Positions 45,961 to 55,706 of a stretch of DNA of 64,000 bases are shown here, piece after piece. The position numbers were made by a program, and so were the translations under genes. The notes beneath the pieces were generated by a model that saw only the letters and a list, made by a program, of their open reading frames with translations, made no database searches and was not told where the DNA came from. Source of the DNA: Gracilibacillus massiliensis (GTDB taxonomy: Bacteria > Bacillota > Bacilli > Bacillales > Amphibacillaceae); assembly GCF_001458115.1 (NCBI RefSeq), contig NZ_CZRP01000011.1:682001-746000 (forward strand), written 5' to 3'. Position 1 is the stretch's first letter. Each line of letters starts with the position of its first letter.

Positions 45961-47196
45961 CTATAAAATATTCCCTTCTTTTTTTAATCTCCGATATATC
46001 TCCCAGGTAGCTAAGGCGCATAGTATAGCGGTGAATGCGATAAAGAAATAGCCTGCTTGCATACCGATTCTATTACTTTCCTCAAATGAAACACCAAAAG
46101 ATAGATTGGTAACCCATTCAATAATATATCCAATCAATAAATTCGTTACCACACCTCCAATCCCAATTAACACTACGGTAAAGGTAATCGCGGTATCTGT
46201 TCCTTTCGTGTACTTTTTAGCAATTAACGCCATCATCGTAGGATAAATCGGACCAATTCCAAAACCAGCGATGGCAAATAGAATAGCATATTGATCACCA
46301 GTAAAAATTGGAATCATACTAAATACCCCGGCAAATATCGAAAATACAATAATCGAGATAGCGTATCCAAATTTATCTGTTACAGGTCCTAATAAAAGTC
46401 TTGCTAACATAAACGAAAAGAAAAAGATCGATAACATTCCAGAAGCTTCAGCAATCGACCATTCACTTACTTTTACCAGATAGTTAACAAGCCATGCTGC
46501 GATTCCAAGTTCCGCAGTGACCCCCATGGTTAATGCAAATACAATGAGCCATGCAATCGGATCACGTGTTAATTTTTTTATAGAAGTACGGTCTTCCTCT
46601 TCAGCTCCCTCATCTTTAGGGAAACGGCTTAATACAACAGGTATAATTGGTAAAATCGATAAGGATAGCATAATCATATACATCCCACGCCAGCCAAGCA
46701 CAGTAGAGGAGATTTCCCAACCCATCATTTGGGCAGCTACAATTGGTGCAACCGTTGAACCAAGTCCATAAAAGAAATGGGACAAATTAAGCATTGTTCC
46801 AGTATTTTTAGTGAATAATCGTGCGGCAATGATCGCTAAACCAATCTCGAGCATTCCATTTCCAATATATAATAAAAAGTAAGCCCCTACTAGAGAAGCG
46901 AAATTAGTAGAAAAATAGATGAATACTCCAGAAATCGCCATTAGTAGAAAGGTTAGAATGCTCGTGGCTTTAGCACCGATCTTCGCAATTAACCAAGATG
47001 TATACGTACATGCGAGTAAAAATCCAAATGCATTAATAGCTAATAACACTCCTAGTGTCCCGTCGCTAAGAGATAATTCATTTTGCATATCAGGTATAGC
47101 TGGCCCTTTAATATTCTCGGAAACCCCAAAAATTAAAAAACCACCAAAGATAACAAATAAAAGTAAAAAATAATTCGTTTTTGGTTTAAGATTCAT
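45961..47196 (-). CDS. MFS transporter, sugar-type (FucP/NarK-like layout)
   Basis: A 411-residue major-facilitator protein with 12 predicted helices. The N-half has SENIKGPAIPDMQNELSLSDG and a loop motif near WLIAKIGAKATS. It diverges from the GH127 gene, and a cre-like site lies between them, so uptake of the released arabinoside or another sugar is a fair guess. ATG follows aaggagaataatacat; an upstream ATG is rejected. Substrate not proven. Confidence 0.82.
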   Translation of the reverse strand: MNLKPKTNYFLLLFVIFGGFLIFGVSENIKGPAIPDMQNELSLSDGTLGVLLAINAFGFLLACTYTSWLIAKIGAKATSILTFLLMAISGVFIYFSTNFASLVGAYFLLYIGNGMLEIGLAIIAARLFTKNTGTMLNLSHFFYGLGSTVAPIVAAQMMGWEISSTVLGWRGMYMIMLSLSILPIIPVVLSRFPKDEGAEEEDRTSIKKLTRDPIAWLIVFALTMGVTAELGIAAWLVNYLVKVSEWSIAEASGMLSIFFFSFMLARLLLGPVTDKFGYAISIIVFSIFAGVFSMIPIFTGDQYAILFAIAGFGIGPIYPTMMALIAKKYTKGTDTAITFTVVLIGIGGVVTNLLIGYIIEWVTNLSFGVSFEESNRIGMQAGYFFIAFTAILCALATWEIYRRLKKEGNIL

Positions 47197-47311
47197 ATGT
47201 ATTATTCTCCTTGTGAAAACGTTATTAACAATCATACATTAAAAGCATTAATTTGTAATGCTTTGTGATTCGAAATGATAGATTCTAAAATATGAATATA
47301 TTATACTCGAA

Positions 47312-47326
47312 AGTAAGCGATTTCAA
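47312..47326 (-). promoter_or_regulatory. CcpA cre site before the GH127 gene
   Basis: On the minus strand TTGAAATCGCTTACT matches WTGNAANCGNWNNCW fully. It lies just upstream of the ribosome-binding site of the GH127 gene, after a TATACT -10 element at 47302, so it would block transcription. A one-mismatch site also lies at 47213-47227 before the MFS gene. Confidence 0.7.
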
Positions 47327-47340
47327 ACAGAGGTGATAAT

Positions 47341-49269
47341 ATGAATCAGACACAGATGAAAACCATACCACTAAAACAAGTTCAAATAACAGATGATTTT
47401 TGGAAAAGTAAAATAGATTTAGCCAAAGATGTTATCATTCCCTATCAATGGGATGCGTTAAATGATAATATTCCAGGAGCTGCTCCGAGCCACGCGATTG
47501 AAAATTTTCGGATTGCTGCCGGTTTATCTGATGGTGAATTCAAGGGAATGGTTTTTCAGGATAGCGATGTCGCAAAATGGTTAGAAGCTGCAAGTTATAG
47601 TTTGATCTATGAATATGACGAAGAATTAGAAAAAACGATTGATGAAGTCATTCAATTAATCGGAAAAGCACAGCAAGAAGATGGTTACCTCAATACATAC
47701 TTTACTGTGAAAGAACCTGAAAAACGTTGGAAAGACGTTTGTCATGGACATGAGTTATATTGTGCAGGACATATGATTGAAGCAGCAGTGGCATATTATG
47801 AAGCAACCAAAAAAGATTCATTGTTGCGAATTGTGACAAAATATGTGGATTATATTATAAGTGTAATCGGACCTGAAGAAGGTAAGTACAAGACTTATCC
47901 GGGTCATCCCGAATTAGAATTAGCATTAGTCAAATTATATGAGGTAACCCATGAAGAAAAATATTTTAACTTGATGGTATATTTTATCGAAGAAAGAGGA
48001 AAACAACCAAGTGTTTTTCTTGATGAACCAACTTTAGGCTTACATTTTAATGATAAATGGTTCGATCTAGCTTATCATCAAGCACACGCTCCATTAGATC
48101 AACAAGATACAGCTGAAGGACACGCTGTTCGTGCGGTTTATTTGTATGCTGGGATGGCAGACCTTGTAAGATATACGGACTCAGAAAAATGGAAAAAACG
48201 ATTAGAACTCCTTTGGGACAATGTAGTAGAAAAAAGAATGTATATTACAGGTGGAATTGGATCACAAGGCCATGGTGAGCGATTCACTTTAGATTATGAT
48301 CTTCCTAATAATGTGGCATATGCTGAAACCTGTGCTTCGATTGGCTTGGTCTTCTGGGCAAAAAGAATGTTACAGATTGAGGCAAATCAAAACTATGGGG
48401 ATGTCATGGAAAAAGCATTATATAATGGTATTTTAAGTGGTATGTCAGAGGATGGAAAAAAATATTTCTATGTCAATCCGTTAGAAATGGTTCCAGAAGT
48501 AACAGATTATCGACATGACCATCAACATGTCGATTCTGAGCGGGTCGGTTGGTTTGGTTGTGCTTGTTGTCCACCGAACATTGCAAGACTTTTAACATCG
48601 CTAGGCAATTATATATATACTCAAGATAACGAGACGATTTACACGCATTTATATATAGGTAATCAAACTAAATTTGAAATAGAAAAACAGCCAGTTAAAT
48701 TGAATCAAAAATCGGATTATCTTAGCGATGGTAGTGTTAATATATCTATAGAAATAGCTGAAAGTACAAGCTTTACATTAGCTTTTAGAAAGCCTTCATG
48801 GTCAAATGAGGTCAAGGTAAAAATTAATGGAGAAACGGTAGTTTTAGACAAGATCGAGAATGGCTATCTATTTATTAATAAATTATGGGAGAATAATGAT
48901 CGGATAACTTTATCGTTCAATATGGATATTAAAGTGGTTAGAGCAAATCCAAAAGTAAGAGAAAATGCTGGTAAGGTTGCATTACAGAGAGGACCAATTG
49001 TCTATGCGTTAGAGGAATTAGATAATGCGGAGGATTTACATGCCATTAAACTTGATCTTACTGAAAAAATAAATGCTCGATCAGATGCAACTATCAATGG
49101 TATTCCATTCTTAGAAGGCAATGGTGTACGGGAAAAGCTTTCTACCCCCAATTTATATACATTTGATCAGAAGATAGAACAAGAAAGGATAACTTGGCGG
49201 GCAATTCCTTATAGTTATTGGGGTAATAGAGGGAAAGGAGAAATGATAGTTTGGACTCGTACGATGTAA
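47341..49269 (+). CDS. GH127-type glycoside hydrolase (DUF1680), beta-L-arabinofuranosidase-like
   Basis: A 642-residue intracellular enzyme of the DUF1680/GH127 family. The (alpha/alpha)6 barrel is followed by beta domains. Catalytic and zinc residues are visible: Cys pair in GCACCPPNIARLL and Glu/Cys in YAETCASIG. No signal peptide. ATG follows agaggtgataat. It probably removes L-arabinose or a related sugar from short plant-derived oligosaccharides brought in by a transporter such as the divergent MFS protein. Exact substrate unknown. Confidence 0.9.
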   Translation: MNQTQMKTIPLKQVQITDDFWKSKIDLAKDVIIPYQWDALNDNIPGAAPSHAIENFRIAAGLSDGEFKGMVFQDSDVAKWLEAASYSLIYEYDEELEKTIDEVIQLIGKAQQEDGYLNTYFTVKEPEKRWKDVCHGHELYCAGHMIEAAVAYYEATKKDSLLRIVTKYVDYIISVIGPEEGKYKTYPGHPELELALVKLYEVTHEEKYFNLMVYFIEERGKQPSVFLDEPTLGLHFNDKWFDLAYHQAHAPLDQQDTAEGHAVRAVYLYAGMADLVRYTDSEKWKKRLELLWDNVVEKRMYITGGIGSQGHGERFTLDYDLPNNVAYAETCASIGLVFWAKRMLQIEANQNYGDVMEKALYNGILSGMSEDGKKYFYVNPLEMVPEVTDYRHDHQHVDSERVGWFGCACCPPNIARLLTSLGNYIYTQDNETIYTHLYIGNQTKFEIEKQPVKLNQKSDYLSDGSVNISIEIAESTSFTLAFRKPSWSNEVKVKINGETVVLDKIENGYLFINKLWENNDRITLSFNMDIKVVRANPKVRENAGKVALQRGPIVYALEELDNAEDLHAIKLDLTEKINARSDATINGIPFLEGNGVREKLSTPNLYTFDQKIEQERITWRAIPYSYWGNRGKGEMIVWTRTM

Positions 49270-49282
49270 ATGCTCTTTCATT

Positions 49283-49311
49283 AAGCTACACTCCAATCTG
49301 AAGTGTAGCTT
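49283..49311 (+). terminator. Terminator of the GH127 gene
   Basis: aagctacact pairs with agtgtagctt; the T-run after it is weak. Confidence 0.65.
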
Positions 49312-49431
49312 CATTCATTATTAAATAAAAGATACAATGAGTTAACATAACATTTCATTTGTACTATTCAAAAATGTGTTATGATTGAATTATTACAGGA
49401 TAGGTTTTGGTTTGAAATCAGGAGGAAGAAA

Positions 49432-50061
49432 ATGATCGATTTTACAAAACGGCAATCAGAAATTATGACAATTTTAAAAAAACACGAACCAATTACTGCT
49501 GAACAAATTGCTGAGATGCTTGGTGTAAGTAAGGGAACCCTTCGTTCAGATTTAGCGGTATTGGTAATGACCGGACATATTGAGGCAAAACCTAAAGTCG
49601 GCTATTTTTTATCGAAAACAAAAAGTGAAACAAATAATCAAAATGTATGGAAGCATACTTTAGTGAAAGATGTTCAAGGTCTTGCAGTAACAGTTCAAAG
49701 GACCACAACCGTTAATGATGCAGTGATCTCCCTTTTTCTAGACGATGTGGGTTCATTGATCGTGGTTGATGAAAATCAATATTTACAAGGTATCGTTTCA
49801 CGGAAAGATTTATTAAAGGTAACATTAGGAAATCCACAGGCGACATCAATGCCGGTCCAACTTGTGATGACTAGGCAACCAAAGGTATACACCATAACAG
49901 CAGATCAGAGTGTGTATGATGCAGCAAAAATGATGGTGTATTATGAAGTGGATAGCTTACCAGTTGTAAAACCAGAAGATGACAACAAAAATAAAGTGAT
50001 AGGGCGTATCACTAAAACGAATATAGTGAAAGCATTAATTGATATGGGATCAGAAGCATAA
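49432..50061 (+). CDS. ccpN: CcpN-type transcriptional repressor with CBS domains
   Basis: A 209-residue regulator with an N-terminal helix-turn-helix (ITAEQIAEMLGVSKGTLRSD, residues ~20-39) and two CBS domains (~75-200). This is the architecture of CcpN (YqzB), which represses gluconeogenic genes and senses ATP/ADP. Immediate adjacency to ppsR (20 bp) is the conserved ccpN-yqfL pair. ATG follows aggaggaagaaa; the longer upstream ORF start is rejected. Confidence 0.93.
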   Translation: MIDFTKRQSEIMTILKKHEPITAEQIAEMLGVSKGTLRSDLAVLVMTGHIEAKPKVGYFLSKTKSETNNQNVWKHTLVKDVQGLAVTVQRTTTVNDAVISLFLDDVGSLIVVDENQYLQGIVSRKDLLKVTLGNPQATSMPVQLVMTRQPKVYTITADQSVYDAAKMMVYYEVDSLPVVKPEDDNKNKVIGRITKTNIVKALIDMGSEA

Positions 50062-50080
50062 TGTAAGGGGGATATTAGGT

Positions 50081-50893
50081 ATGGTTGAAAATAAGTCTTT
50101 TATTTATGTTTGTTCCGATGCAGTAGGGGAGACAGCTGAGGCAGTTGTTCGAGCAACGGTCAGACAATTTACCAATAGTAATGTACAAGTGAAAAGGTAC
50201 AGTCACATCCAATCTGAAGAAGAAATCGAAACCATTGTTCAAGAAGTACGTGCCAATCACAGCTTTATAGCTTATACGCTCGTCCAACCTGAACTAAGAG
50301 CTAAAATGCAGCAAGATGCAATTCGTTATGATATACGAGCGGTAGACGTAATGGGGCCGATGATGCAAGCATACATTGATACGTTTAATGGCAATCCTAA
50401 ACCTGAACCAGGTCAACGACAAGTACTTGATGAAGAATATTTTAAACGAATTGAAGCAGTAGAATTTGCTGTTAAATATGATGATGGTAAAGATGTAAAA
50501 GGGCTGTTATTAGCCGATGTTGTACTAATTGGTGTTTCCAGAACGTCAAAAACGCCATTAAGCATTTTCTTAGCGCATAAAGGGATAAAAACAGCAAATC
50601 TTCCTATTTTACCTGATATGGAAGCTCCAGAAGAGTTATTTAAAGAAGAAGATCGTATGATTGTTGGTTTAACGATAGACCCTGGGCATTTATTAAAGAT
50701 CCGCACGGAAAGGTTAAAGACTCTTGGTTTACCAGCCCAATCTAAATATGCTTCAATGGAGCAGATTAAAAAAGAATTAAAGACTGCGAATGAATTAATG
50801 ACCAAATTAGATTGTCCTGTTATTAATGTTTCGGATAAATCAATTGAAGAAACTGCCGGAGTTATCATGAACATGCGTGCAAATCAAAAGTAG
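50081..50893 (+). CDS. ppsR: Pyruvate, phosphate dikinase regulatory protein (kinase/pyrophosphorylase)
   Basis: A 270-residue bifunctional regulator of the DUF299 family (YqfL). It phosphorylates PPDK with ADP and reverses this by phosphorolysis. The P-loop GVSRTSKTPLS is at ~154-164, and the N-terminal YVCSDAVGETAEAV is diagnostic. ATG at 50081 follows aagggggatattaggt. Being next to ccpN fits a joint role in gluconeogenesis control. Confidence 0.93.
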   Translation: MVENKSFIYVCSDAVGETAEAVVRATVRQFTNSNVQVKRYSHIQSEEEIETIVQEVRANHSFIAYTLVQPELRAKMQQDAIRYDIRAVDVMGPMMQAYIDTFNGNPKPEPGQRQVLDEEYFKRIEAVEFAVKYDDGKDVKGLLLADVVLIGVSRTSKTPLSIFLAHKGIKTANLPILPDMEAPEELFKEEDRMIVGLTIDPGHLLKIRTERLKTLGLPAQSKYASMEQIKKELKTANELMTKLDCPVINVSDKSIEETAGVIMNMRANQK

Positions 50894-50921
50894 GAGCAAA
50901 ATATAAGCTCCTACTTTTTTT
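50888..50921 (+). terminator. Terminator of ccpN-ppsR
   Basis: gtaggagc pairs with gctcctac and is followed by seven T. The ppsR stop codon lies within the left stem. Confidence 0.9.
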
Positions 50922-50967
50922 ACGGATTAAAATATGATCGATTGTAATACCAATGATGAATATAAGC

Positions 50968-51487
50968 AGGATTATGCGACACTATTTTAGTGGTAATTAT
51001 GAGATGTTATATGTGTTTTGCAATCGCTTCGGCTTGTCGACTTCCCTTTCCGCGGGTTTTTCTCCTCAGCTAACTTTTTCAGCAAAGTGCGCTTAAAAAG
51101 TGGATCTTCGGATAAAAACATCCCGCAGGAGTGGAAGCCGACGCCTGCGCTTTTTATTGATCTACAATTAGAGTAAAAATAATCATATTGGCTTTATTGC
51201 ATATCGCCTATAAATTTGTCTTTAGACTACTTACTCTTAATTAACAAAATATTTTCATATCTGTAACAATCCAAAATGCTAGCATTTGAAATATTTGTAG
51301 AGTTTAATTCAGCGTAGGCGGCCACTTTCACTCCTGTGGGATCGTTTTCCATGAAGATCCACTTTTTCATGCGGTTTTTGCTTGAAAAAGTTAGCTGAAG
51401 GGAAAACCCCACGGAAAGGGAAGTGGGCAAGCCGAAGCGGTTACCACGCACATATACCTTTTCAAAATTGCTAACAAAGTTATGTCT
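50968..51487. repeat. Copy G of the palindromic repeat, complete
   Basis: Left end ggattatgcgacact, left arm (51030-51150), AT-rich centre, right arm (51315-51445) and a right end that stops at gttatgtc. It fills the ppsR-SDR gap; no gene is present. Confidence 0.85.
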
Positions 51488-51499
51488 TTGTGAACTAAT

Positions 51500-52285
51500 T
51501 TATTTTAATAATGACTCTGCTCCGTCTATGAACAATTCTGTGCCTGTTATATGGCTCGAGTCGTCGGATGCTAGAAAGGTTACTAGCTTGGCCACTTCTT
51601 CTGGTTTACCTGGTCTATTTTCTAATGGTTTATCCCCTTTTGGAAAGTCCATTGGGATATCGATCTTTTCCAGTTCAGGGGTTTTTTCTGTATTTTTACC
51701 GATATTCGTTTCAATAGCACCAGGACAGATGATGTTTACTCTTATTTTATATTGAGCAAGTTCGAGAGCTGCCATTTTTCCAAAAGCCATTTGTCCAGCT
51801 TTTGACGTACTATAAGCTGCCATTCCAAAGTTTGAGAAAATTCTATTTCCATTCACGGAACTTGTAATAATAATACTTCCACCATTTTCTTTTAAATAAG
51901 GTACGGCATATTTTACAGTATGAAACGTCCCTTTTAAATTTGTATTAATAGTCTTGTCCCAGTCCTCAGGGTCTAAATCTTCAATTGGAGCAAGTACACC
52001 GTTTATACCACCATTTGCAAAGACAATATCAAGCCTGCCCCACGTATCATGGACCTTCTCCATTGCTGATTGAACACGTTGATGATCTGATAAATCCACA
52101 TCTACAATTATGGCTTCACCACCAATATCTTCAATTTCATTTTTTACTTGATTAGCCTGTTCTTCTTTAATATCCATTAAGCAAACTTTAGCACCTTCAT
52201 GGGCGAGAGCGATCGCAGAGGCTCTTCCAATCCCTGAACTTCCACCAGTTACAACAGCAACTTTACCTGTGAATCGATTAGACAT
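51500..52285 (-). CDS. Short-chain dehydrogenase/reductase (SDR)
   Basis: A 261-residue classical SDR with the cofactor motif VVTGGSSGIGRASA, VDLS/NGGIN segment and catalytic Ser...Tyr-x-x-x-Lys (IITSSVNG, AAYSTSKAGQ). The Asp after beta-2 (CLMDIKEEQ) points to NAD. ATG at 52285 follows gaggagaatgaaa; two earlier in-frame ATGs are less well placed. Divergent from the hydroxyacid dehydrogenase. Substrate unknown (glucose-dehydrogenase-like sugars possible). Confidence 0.88.
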   Translation of the reverse strand: MSNRFTGKVAVVTGGSSGIGRASAIALAHEGAKVCLMDIKEEQANQVKNEIEDIGGEAIIVDVDLSDHQRVQSAMEKVHDTWGRLDIVFANGGINGVLAPIEDLDPEDWDKTINTNLKGTFHTVKYAVPYLKENGGSIIITSSVNGNRIFSNFGMAAYSTSKAGQMAFGKMAALELAQYKIRVNIICPGAIETNIGKNTEKTPELEKIDIPMDFPKGDKPLENRPGKPEEVAKLVTFLASDDSSHITGTELFIDGAESLLK

Positions 52286-52362
52286 TTTCATTCTCCTCAT
52301 CATTTAATATTTTGTATACTATTCCCACATCACTATGTGATAACACACATTTAATGATTTTT

Positions 52363-52377
52363 TTGAAATCGCTTTTA
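52363..52377 (+). promoter_or_regulatory. cre-like site before the hydroxyacid dehydrogenase
   Basis: TTGAAATCGCTTTTA fits the CcpA consensus with one mismatch (C to T near the end). It lies about 70 bp before the start codon. Confidence 0.4.
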
Positions 52378-52443
52378 TCGATTAAAGGAAAAGAAAATGC
52401 TAAAATGAATGGTATAACAGAGGAATAATTGAAGGAGGACATC

Positions 52444-53412
52444 ATGAATAAAAAAATCTTAGTAACAGAACCAATACCTGAAAACGTGAAAAACTACCTT
52501 AAAGAACAAGTGGAAGTAGATACCTGGGATAGTCCTGATCAGATGCCAAGACAGCAATTACTAGATACGATAGGAGACTACCATGGTCTAATTACAGCAA
52601 AGGATAAAATTGATGATGAATTACTTAACAAAGCAAAGAAACTAGAAGTTGTTAGTAACATTTCAGTAGGTTATGACAATTTTGATGTGGAAGCGTTAAA
52701 GCGCTCTCAGGTGATAGCAACTCATACTCCTTACGTATTAGATGAAACAGTAGCAGATCTTATTTTTGGTTTGATTCTAAGTAGTGCAAGAAGAATTCCA
52801 GAACTTGATCACTATGTTAAACAAGGGAATTGGAACAAAGCTGTAGACCTTCCTTTATTCGGTCGCAATGTCCATCATAAAAAACTAGGTATAATAGGGA
52901 TGGGGCGGATTGGCGAAAAAGTGGCAAGAAGAGCGAAACTAGGATTTGAAATGGATGTAACCTACTATAATAGAAGTAGAAAAGAAAACTTGGAAAAAGA
53001 ATTAGGAGTCAATTTTCAAGAATTAGATGATTTGATAAAAGAGTCTGATTTTATTTTATTAATGACTCCTTTAACGAAAGAAACGTATCATTTAATAGAT
53101 GCAAAAGCATTTGCAAACATGAAAGAAACCTGCTTTTTTATAAATGCTTCAAGAGGTGCAGTTGTAAACGAAGCTGCGATGATTGAGGCACTCAAAGAGG
53201 AAAGTATTGCTGGTGCAGGCTTAGATGTATTCGAACAAGAACCGGTAGATCCTAATAATCCACTCTTGAAAATGAAGAATGTCGTGACATTACCTCATAT
53301 CGGATCTGCTACTGCTGAAACACGTGAAGAAATGAAATTTTTCGCTGCGAAGAACGCTTTACAAGCATTAAACAAAGAAAAGCCTGAAGCAGTAATAAAA
53401 GAATTGCAATAA
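52444..53412 (+). CDS. D-2-hydroxyacid dehydrogenase (glyoxylate/hydroxypyruvate reductase type)
   Basis: A 322-residue enzyme of the D-isomer 2-hydroxyacid dehydrogenase family. The NAD(P) site is LGIIGMGRIGEKVARRAK. Catalytic Arg lies in NASRGAVVNE, Glu in DVFEQEPVDP and His in TLPHIGSAT. YYNRSRKEN after beta-2 suggests NADP preference. This fits GhrB / D-glycerate dehydrogenases. ATG follows gaaggaggacatc. Terminator follows. Confidence 0.9.
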   Translation: MNKKILVTEPIPENVKNYLKEQVEVDTWDSPDQMPRQQLLDTIGDYHGLITAKDKIDDELLNKAKKLEVVSNISVGYDNFDVEALKRSQVIATHTPYVLDETVADLIFGLILSSARRIPELDHYVKQGNWNKAVDLPLFGRNVHHKKLGIIGMGRIGEKVARRAKLGFEMDVTYYNRSRKENLEKELGVNFQELDDLIKESDFILLMTPLTKETYHLIDAKAFANMKETCFFINASRGAVVNEAAMIEALKEESIAGAGLDVFEQEPVDPNNPLLKMKNVVTLPHIGSATAETREEMKFFAAKNALQALNKEKPEAVIKELQ

Positions 53413-53429
53413 CTAAATTACAGATAAGG

Positions 53430-53467
53430 AAAGACATGGCAATGTGTAGATACCATGTCTTTCTTTT
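53430..53467. terminator. Bidirectional terminator
   Basis: aaagacatgg pairs with ccatgtcttt between the convergent dehydrogenase and ugpB genes. Confidence 0.85.
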
Positions 53468-53472
53468 AGTCC

Positions 53473-54876
53473 TTATTGATTTGCTCGATTTGCTTGCTCT
53501 ATCACTCGATTTGTTTCCTCAGCTGCTTTGTCTAACGCTTCTTTTGGATCCGTACCCTGTAGTACATTTTCCATTGCGGTAACGACTTGTTGTCTTGCTT
53601 CAGGGAAAACGGAAATTAAAGCACCTTGTGTCGCAGAAGAAGGTGTTGTTTCTTGTAATTGATCAACTGTCACTTTTAATTGCGGAAATTCTTCCCATCT
53701 ATCTTTTACGATATCTTCTTCATATGCTGCTGGATTAATCGCAAAGTAACCTGTGTCAATGTGCCATTTTGCTTGGCTTTCAGCTGATTGTAAGAATTTC
53801 ATAAACTCCCATGCTGCTTGTTGTTTCTGTTGATCAATACCATTAGACATCCAAAGCGAAGCACCACCGATGATCACACCATTTCGTTCTGCTTCTTCTG
53901 AATATGGAATATAAGCAACGCCAACTTCGAATGGTGCATTTTCAATCGTACTAGCTACACCAGCAGAAGAGTCTAAATACATCGCCGTGTTTTCTGTTTG
54001 GAATGCAGCTCGAATATCATCCCAGTTAGAGCCGAAATTACCGTACGTACCAGCTTTATTCATTTCATCTATTAATTCAAATATGCGTAAGCCTTCTTCG
54101 CCATTAAATACAGCTTCTGTTGCTGCTTCAGATCGACCATTATCATTGTTAACAAAATGGCCACCTTGTGTCGCGATCAATTCTTCAATAAACCATCCGT
54201 AATTTAAAAGTGAGAAACCGTACCGTTCTGTATTATCACCATTTTTAACAGTAAGCTTTTCAGCCGCTTCTTTTATTTCAGCAAATGTTTGTGGTGGGTT
54301 TTCAGGGTCAAGTCCAGCTTCTTTAAACGCATCTTTATTATACAACATAACCGGAGTGGAAGAGTTAAAAGGCATCGAATATAATTGATCATCCACTGTA
54401 TAGTAATTTAGGATATTTTTTTCAAGTTGTGAGATATCATAGCCTTCTTCATCGATAAATGATTGCACTGGTTCAATAAAACCACTATCAATCATATATT
54501 TTGTTCCAACTTCAAACGTTTGAATAATGGCAGGTGCATCTTCCGTACCACCAACACTACGATATTTCGTCAACGCTTCTTCATAGGATCCTTGGAATTC
54601 TGGAATAATCGTATAGTCTTCTTGTGATTGATTGAAATTATCTACGATTGCTTCGATTGATTCTTGTCCACCACCTGACATAGCATGCCAGAATACAGCT
54701 TCTACTTTTTCGTCTGAAGCTTCTTCAGTTGTTTCTTCTTCTGTTTCCGTAGTTTCGTTCGTTTCTTCTGACTCGTTTGATTCCTCTTCTACTTCTTGAC
54801 CATCTGCATCATTTGAACATGCAGTGATCAGCATTGCAAAGCAGATTGTTAATAATATTAATAAAAACTTTTTCAT
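53473..54876 (-). CDS. ugpB: Glycerol-3-phosphate ABC transporter substrate-binding lipoprotein
   Basis: A 467-residue lipoprotein with signal peptide and lipobox LITAC (Cys ~20), then an acidic Glu/Thr linker to about residue 55. The solute-binding domain follows. VFWHAMSGGGQESIEAIVDN, PAIIQTFEVGTKYMIDSG, MPFNSSTPVMLYNKDAFKEA and VIIGGASLWMS parallel E. coli UgpB closely. It is the last gene of ugpCAEB, where expression is commonly completed by the binding protein. Confidence 0.92.
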   Translation of the reverse strand: MKKFLLILLTICFAMLITACSNDADGQEVEEESNESEETNETTETEEETTEEASDEKVEAVFWHAMSGGGQESIEAIVDNFNQSQEDYTIIPEFQGSYEEALTKYRSVGGTEDAPAIIQTFEVGTKYMIDSGFIEPVQSFIDEEGYDISQLEKNILNYYTVDDQLYSMPFNSSTPVMLYNKDAFKEAGLDPENPPQTFAEIKEAAEKLTVKNGDNTERYGFSLLNYGWFIEELIATQGGHFVNNDNGRSEAATEAVFNGEEGLRIFELIDEMNKAGTYGNFGSNWDDIRAAFQTENTAMYLDSSAGVASTIENAPFEVGVAYIPYSEEAERNGVIIGGASLWMSNGIDQQKQQAAWEFMKFLQSAESQAKWHIDTGYFAINPAAYEEDIVKDRWEEFPQLKVTVDQLQETTPSSATQGALISVFPEARQQVVTAMENVLQGTDPKEALDKAAEETNRVIEQANRANQ

Positions 54877-54893
54877 CTTTTATTTCCCCCTTG

Positions 54894-55706
54894 TTATTTT
54901 AAAGCACCTTGAGCGAGCCCTTTTTGGAGTTGTTTTTGTCCTAAAAACAACAGTATTAATGTTGGAATGATTACAATAATAACGCCGGCCATTACCACCC
55001 CCCAATCTGTAGCCATCTCTTGGGTTTGGAGTTGTTTTAAACCAATTTGAACCGGTCGAACATCATCATTATTTGTCACAAGTAAAGGCCACAGGTACAT
55101 ATTCCATGTCGTCAGAAATCCATAGGCCCCTAATGTTACAAAGGAAGTTCGGCAATATGGAATGACAACTTTCCAGAAGAATTTAAACGAGCGAATCCCA
55201 GCAATATCACTTGCTTCTTTTAATTCTTTTGGAATCGTAAGAAAATGTTGTCGCAACAGAAAAGTTCCAAATGCAATAGCGAAAAAGGGAATCGTTAAGC
55301 CTTGATAACTATTAATCCAATCCAGTTGTTGAATCGTAATAAAATTCGGTATCATGGTAGCTTCCCAAGGAATCATCATTGTTGAGATAAAGATAAAGAA
55401 AACTAGATTTCGTCCTTTGAAAGGAATAAAGACAAACGCGAATGCAGCTAGGGCACTCACAAGCAATTGCCCGAGCATCACGGTAGTTGAAATAAAGAAA
55501 CTATTCCATAAATAATGTGCTAATGGTAACCGTTCAAATGCTTTTTGATAATTGTCAAAGTGGAAGGATTCTGGAATGAATTTACCTTGCAAAAGTTCTG
55601 AGCCACTCATGAAACTAATGAAAAAGGCATAGACAACCGGGAAAAAGACAATAATCGCTGTCATGATTAATAATACATAGGTAATAATCGGTCGAAAAAC
55701 TCTCAT
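54894..55706 (-). CDS. ugpE: Glycerol-3-phosphate ABC permease
   Basis: A 270-residue inner-membrane permease with six helices. The EAA loop is PKELKEASDIAGIRSFKFFW, which contacts the ATPase. It overlaps ugpA by four bases (ATGA) and is 17 bp from ugpB. Confidence 0.92.
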   Translation of the reverse strand: MRVFRPIITYVLLIMTAIIVFFPVVYAFFISFMSGSELLQGKFIPESFHFDNYQKAFERLPLAHYLWNSFFISTTVMLGQLLVSALAAFAFVFIPFKGRNLVFFIFISTMMIPWEATMIPNFITIQQLDWINSYQGLTIPFFAIAFGTFLLRQHFLTIPKELKEASDIAGIRSFKFFWKVVIPYCRTSFVTLGAYGFLTTWNMYLWPLLVTNNDDVRPVQIGLKQLQTQEMATDWGVVMAGVIIVIIPTLILLFLGQKQLQKGLAQGALK

